Source of the DNA: Polyangiaceae bacterium
GTDB lineage: Bacteria > Myxococcota_A > Polyangia > Polyangiales > Polyangiaceae
Assembly (NCBI GenBank): GCA_019637295.1
Contig: JAHBVX010000017.1
Span: 1 to 64,000, forward strand
Reading direction: 5' to 3'
DNA: 64,000 bases
The notes beneath the pieces are model-generated. The model was not told the origin of the DNA, did not search any database, and worked only from the letters and a program-made list of their open reading frames with translations. Of the stretch, positions 60,398-64,000 are shown piece by piece. Made by a program: the position numbers and the translations under genes. Position 1 is the stretch's first letter; each line of letters starts with the position of its first letter.

Positions 60398-61312
60398 ATG
60401 GCCTTTCAGCGCATGGCATTCACCGGGGAGCTCGGACCAAGGTCGGCGGCGGCACTGCGACGCGCCGTCGCCTTTGCGGCGGAAGAGGGCGCCAGCCTCG
60501 AGATCGTCGATGCGGTGGAGCAGCTGCCCGCCTGGCGACGAACGCTCGCGCCGGACGCGATGGCCCGAGCGCAGGCGTTGATGGTCGAGGAGCGCGAGCG
60601 CAAGTGGCGCCGCCTGGCCGCGCGGGTAGGGAACGTCCCTGTGAGCGTGAGCGTGGGCCGTCACTTCGAGGAGGTCACGCGCACCCTTCAGCGCCGGCGC
60701 TGCGACCTGCTGGTGATCCATGTCTCCGGTGAGCTCGACAACCAGGCCATGCGCTTGATGCGGGTCTGCCCGACGCCCACCCTGCTCCTGAGGCCGTCCG
60801 GTGCCAAGGCGACCGGGATCCTGGCGGCCGTCGATCCGGATCCGGCGGACCAGCGTCGAGACTCGCTCAATGACGCGATCCTGTCCCGCGCCAGCGAGCT
60901 GGCCCGCACCCGAAAGCTCGCCCTGCACGTGGTGCACGCCTGGGACCTCCCGGAGGAGTCGGTGCTGCGCCAGAGCACGTTCATCGGGCTGCCGGTGAGC
61001 GAGGTCGACGCCATGGTTCGGGACATCGCGGTCCAGCGACGGAGACACGTCGACGCGCTCGTGGCGCGGCACCCGGCGCGGGGGCTGGTGCGCAAGGTGT
61101 GGGTCGAGCGAGGTCGCCCGGAGCTCGTCGTGCAGCGCGCGGTCAAGTCGCATCGGATCGGTCTGGTCGTGATGGGCACCGTCGCGCGCAGCGGCCTGAG
61201 CGGCTTGGTCCTCGGCAATACCGCGGAGACCGTCGTACGCACCGTCAAGTGCTCCGTCCTCGCGCTCAAGCCCCCGGGCTTCACCAGCCCCGTGCGCCCG
61301 TCACGGCGCTGA
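60398..61312 (+). CDS. Tandem universal stress protein
   Basis: This 304-residue cytoplasmic protein has two UspA-like domains (about 1-145 and 155-304). The second has a complete ATP-binding signature, MGTVARSGLSGLVLGNTAE (G-x2-G-x9-G-N/S/T). The first has a weak version. Tandem UspE-like proteins help cells survive stress and respond to energy state. The ATG at 60398 lies 7 nt after TAGCCT; a longer frame upstream overlaps the divergent acyl-CoA dehydrogenase control region. Confidence 0.85.
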   Translation: MAFQRMAFTGELGPRSAAALRRAVAFAAEEGASLEIVDAVEQLPAWRRTLAPDAMARAQALMVEERERKWRRLAARVGNVPVSVSVGRHFEEVTRTLQRRRCDLLVIHVSGELDNQAMRLMRVCPTPTLLLRPSGAKATGILAAVDPDPADQRRDSLNDAILSRASELARTRKLALHVVHAWDLPEESVLRQSTFIGLPVSEVDAMVRDIAVQRRRHVDALVARHPARGLVRKVWVERGRPELVVQRAVKSHRIGLVVMGTVARSGLSGLVLGNTAETVVRTVKCSVLALKPPGFTSPVRPSRR

Positions 61313-61338
61313 GGGTCGGTGTGCGCAGGCTGACCCGT

Positions 61339-61695
61339 TCACCAACGGGTGACGATCCCAACCCGCCGGCGCCAGGCGTCGATCTCGTCGCGGCTGCGCT
61401 TGGCGACCCGCCGCCGCACCCGTCGCTCGCGCACGAAGGCCACGAGGTGTGCGAGCATCCACCAGCTCAGGACTGGCCTCTCCTGACCGTTGCGCCCGGA
61501 CGTCACTGGAGTCGTGACGAGGGACTTGAATCGCACGAGGTCGATGTCGTCCTTGAGCTCCTTCGTGCACGCCCAGCACCAACCGTAGGCCTGTTTGGAG
61601 CGGTGCTCCTCGCAGAGCCGGGCGCCGCAGCGCGCGCACCGAGCGCGCTCGTCGCTGGCGCAATAGGCGCAGGTGAGCGACTCGCGATACGCCAC
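61339..61695 (-). CDS. Small zinc-binding protein, B-box-like
   Basis: This 118-residue soluble protein has an N-terminal cluster of Cys/His pairs: LTCAYCASDERARCARCGARLCEEH, then YGWCWAC (cited as a region). The pattern is like a B-box or double zinc ribbon. A basic helical C-terminal half follows (RERRVRRRVAKRSRDEIDAW). A GTG at 61695, 9 nt after TAACAT, is the start. Zinc-binding is likely; the partner is unknown. Confidence 0.65.
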   Translation of the reverse strand: MAYRESLTCAYCASDERARCARCGARLCEEHRSKQAYGWCWACTKELKDDIDLVRFKSLVTTPVTSGRNGQERPVLSWWMLAHLVAFVRERRVRRRVAKRSRDEIDAWRRRVGIVTRW

Positions 61696-61900
61696 TGCGG
61701 TTCGATGTTACCACGACGCATCGGCCGTGGCGGCTCCTCGCAGCGGCTCGTTTCGGGAGCAACGCATGGCGTGGCGCAGGTTCGACCGCGGCCCCGCTGG
61801 CTAGCGGAGTGGACGCGGCGGCGGGTGCCAACCCGGGACTTCGGCCGGGGGGGCGCGATTTGCGGCACCTGACGTCGGGTGATATCTCCTCTGCGGCCGG

Positions 61901-63379
61901 ATGCGACGAAGCGTGTGGACCGTGGTCGGCGTGCTGGCCTGGCTGGGATGCGGCGAGGACGTCACGGGGCGCAGCCCGATCCCCGACGCGCCCCTGGTCA
62001 GTGGTGCGCGCATCGCCGAGGTGTCGCTGTACCAGGGCGTGAAGGTGCCGCTGGCCATCGAGGCGAGCGTGCTCGAGCCGCGATCGCTCCCCGTGGTCGT
62101 GGGGCGCGACGCGCTGCTCCGGGTCTTCGTGACGCCGGAGTCCGGCTGGCAGCAGCGTGAGGTCGTCGTCCGGCTCGAGGGCGCGAGGGGCGGTTCGGCG
62201 CTGCAGCCGAGGGAGAGCCAGCAGCTCGTCGCGTCGGCGTCCTTCGAAGCAGACCTGTCGAGCTCCTTCAACTTCGAGCTCCCGGGAGACGAGCTGACCT
62301 TGGACTACGAGTACCGGCTCTCGCTGCGCGAGGTCGACCAGGCCGTGGCGGGGCCGTCGCCAGCGGCAAGGACGCCACGTGACGGTAGCTTCGCGCCGCT
62401 CGGAGCAGGTAGCTCCGGTTCGTCGTCGAAGATGGTGCTGGTGCCCATACGGTACGAGGGCGACGGCTCGGGTCGCTTACCCGACACCAGTGACGAGCAG
62501 GTCGAGCGCTACCGGCGGCTGCTGTTCGACCGTTACCCGGTGCCGAGGGTGGAGGTGCGCGTGCGCGAGCCCGTCACCTTCGCCGAGCCCATCGCTGCCT
62601 TCTCGGATGCTTGGTCGACGCTGCTTCAGTCCGTGCTGGCGATCCGTCAGCAGGACATCGTGCAAGGGGTCGCGACGGACGACGAGTACTACTACGGACT
62701 CGTCGAACCAGCGCCGAGCTTCGAGCAGTACTGTGGGCAAGACTGCCTGCTGGGCCTCACGTTTCAAGTCGAGGATGCGCCCCTGGAGTCGCACCTCCGT
62801 GGCAGCGTCGGCATCGGCTTCGCGGGAGAGCTGGCGGCGGAGACCTTCGTCCACGAGATGGGCCACGCGCACGGTCGCAAGCACGCGCCCTGCGCTCCGC
62901 AGTTCAGCTCGATCGAGGACGTGGACCCACAGTACCCGCACCCGAACGCCGGGCTCGGTAGCTGGGGCTACAGCCTCTCTCTGCGTGAGCTCGTCGACCC
63001 GGCTGGGCCCGCGCGCGACTTCATGAGCTACTGCGAGCCGACCTGGGTCAGCGACTACACCTTCGCGGGCCTCTTCCAGACCATCGCGGCGGTCAACGTC
63101 GCTCGGGACTTCCTCCACAGCTCCGAGTCCAGCTCGGCGTTTCGAGCCATCACCGTGGGCGCCGAGGGGGAGCTGGCGCTGGGCGTGACCCTGAACGTCC
63201 GCGGTCTGCCGTCGGGTCGTCCGGAGCGGGTCTTGGTGGAGCGTCCCGGCGGCCCGCCGCGAGCGGTGACTGCCTATTTCCATCCCCACGCCGACCACGG
63301 CGGCGGCATGCTGCTCGTGTCCGAGGCGGAGATTGCAGGCGGGCGCCTGCGCGTCCGAGGTCGCGCGCTGCTTCCCTGA
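61901..63379 (+). CDS. Metzincin-like zinc metalloprotease lipoprotein
   Basis: This 492-residue protein has a lipobox (LAWLGC) and a beta-rich N-terminal half. The catalytic domain has the extended zinc motif VHEMGHAHGRKHAPC near residue 318 (HExxHxxGxxH) and a Met-turn DFMSYCEP near residue 373. The order recalls M66 (StcE-like) metzincins. Two early cysteines near 285 (YCGQDCLLG) may lock the active site. It should be on the outer surface and act on extracellular proteins or glycoproteins. The ATG at 61901 starts the signal peptide. Confidence 0.82.
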   Translation: MRRSVWTVVGVLAWLGCGEDVTGRSPIPDAPLVSGARIAEVSLYQGVKVPLAIEASVLEPRSLPVVVGRDALLRVFVTPESGWQQREVVVRLEGARGGSALQPRESQQLVASASFEADLSSSFNFELPGDELTLDYEYRLSLREVDQAVAGPSPAARTPRDGSFAPLGAGSSGSSSKMVLVPIRYEGDGSGRLPDTSDEQVERYRRLLFDRYPVPRVEVRVREPVTFAEPIAAFSDAWSTLLQSVLAIRQQDIVQGVATDDEYYYGLVEPAPSFEQYCGQDCLLGLTFQVEDAPLESHLRGSVGIGFAGELAAETFVHEMGHAHGRKHAPCAPQFSSIEDVDPQYPHPNAGLGSWGYSLSLRELVDPAGPARDFMSYCEPTWVSDYTFAGLFQTIAAVNVARDFLHSSESSSAFRAITVGAEGELALGVTLNVRGLPSGRPERVLVERPGGPPRAVTAYFHPHADHGGGMLLVSEAEIAGGRLRVRGRALLP

Positions 63380-63464
63380 GCCCGCCGTTCCCGCGCCGCC
63401 CAAGAAAAGCCTGCATCATTCGGCTCTTGCGCGGCGCGCGCGGCGCACCGATGATGGGGCGATC

Positions 63465-64000
63465 ATGAGCGGCGTCACCGAGAGCCGAACCACCGCGATG
63501 AAGGTGGCGAAGTGGCTCGTCGACAAGGGAAAGCCCGACGAAGCAGTGGTGCTGCTCGCGGCCTGGGCGGCCGCGGGTCCGAATGACGGCGAGGGTCAGC
63601 AGCTACTCGCCGAGGCGCTGCGCGTGGACCCGAGCGCGCGCATTGCGCAGATGGCGTTCGAGCGCATGGAGGGCATGGACGGGGACCACGCTGCCCTGGA
63701 CGAAGCCATCGTCGCCTACGGGTCGGACCGACTGGGCCAGCTCGCCGCGGAGATGGCGCGCCCCACCTTTCGGCGCGCCCAGATGGGCTTCAACAACAAC
63801 ATCAAGTTCGCCGATCAGGTCTTCCATGTCCAGACGGAGGACTCGGGCCTCGACCAGCCGCACATCATCACGCACCTGTTCGCCGACGGCGGCCGCATCA
63901 TCAAGAGCCACAAGCGGAACTACGCGGAGCACGTGTCGCGCGCGGATGTCGCCGAGTACGTGCGTTCGCTGATGAAGGCGCAGCACCTGGAGATGGTGCT
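63465..64000 (+). CDS. Conserved protein with TPR-like start, cut by window end
   Basis: The frame runs from the ATG at 63465 off the end of the window (178 residues seen). Residues 5-70 look like one or two TPR-like helices (AKWLVDKGKPDEAVVLLAAW). From about 105 comes a distinct segment with FNNNIKFADQVFHVQTEDSG and HIITHLFADGGRIIKSHKRN. I recall this strand pattern (HVQTEDSG, then a later IIKSHK-like motif) in conserved deltaproteobacterial proteins of unknown role. The C-terminus is missing, so the full domain set is unknown. Confidence 0.7.
   Translation, partial: MSGVTESRTTAMKVAKWLVDKGKPDEAVVLLAAWAAAGPNDGEGQQLLAEALRVDPSARIAQMAFERMEGMDGDHAALDEAIVAYGSDRLGQLAAEMARPTFRRAQMGFNNNIKFADQVFHVQTEDSGLDQPHIITHLFADGGRIIKSHKRNYAEHVSRADVAEYVRSLMKAQHLEMV

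Overview
The window is about 64 kb of very GC-rich DNA, dense with genes and strongly biased to G or C at third codon positions. It looks like chromosome from a myxobacterium, most likely of the Polyangiales/Sorangium side of the Myxococcota. The support is a MYXO-CTERM surface protein with thrombospondin type 3 repeats, MopE-type metal-binding motifs, many Cys-rich lipoproteins with Gly/Ser-rich linkers, an alkyl-DHAP-synthase-like ether-lipid enzyme, and a four-helix-bundle (S23-like) gene. No rRNA, tRNA, CRISPR array or intact transposon was seen.

Layout. 1-10.7 kb: a lipoprotein cut by the window edge, an MCE/MlaD lipid-transport protein, a large S41 protease, an ECF sigma factor, and the housekeeping series pdxJ / MYXO-CTERM protein / acpS / nnr. 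10.7-15.7 kb: a four-gene arsenic operon behind a promoter overlapped by a perfect inverted repeat. It encodes an ArsD-AhpD fusion, ArsA, Acr3 and an ArsC-ArsI-like fusion. 15.8-17.5 kb: two near-identical 56-bp repeats flank a decayed two-gene unit. 17.5-30.7 kb: an amino-acid permease, an exported methyltransferase-like lipoprotein, birA-nadC, a CPBP intramembrane protease, a HEAT-repeat membrane protein with a partner lipoprotein, and an HdrDE-like iron-sulfur oxidoreductase. 30.7-31.5 kb: G-rich direct-repeat arrays flank a four-helix-bundle gene preceded by a strong inverted-repeat structure, all next to the stump of another gene.

31.6-40.1 kb: DUF4175, peptidase-MA, psd and methyltransferase genes, all on the plus strand and overlapping in pairs. 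40-49.4 kb: AGPS-like flavoprotein, Cys-rich lipoproteins, two polytopic glycosyltransferase-like proteins and a membrane sulfatase-fold enzyme. 49.5-55.9 kb: cation/proton antiporter, pilin-like protein, a PF10136 membrane protein, and rpmE-prfA behind a structured leader. 56-64 kb: a DUF362 plus NapGH-like electron-transfer pair, acyl-CoA dehydrogenase, a double universal stress protein, a metzincin-like lipoprotein, and a gene running off the end.

Two patterns cut across the window. Many genes have a -10-like TAnnnT box only 6-13 nt before the start codon and no Shine-Dalgarno sequence, which suggests widespread leaderless transcription. Co-transcribed genes are usually coupled by 4-bp ATGA or GTGA overlaps. 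All functional assignments come from reading motifs; no database search was run.
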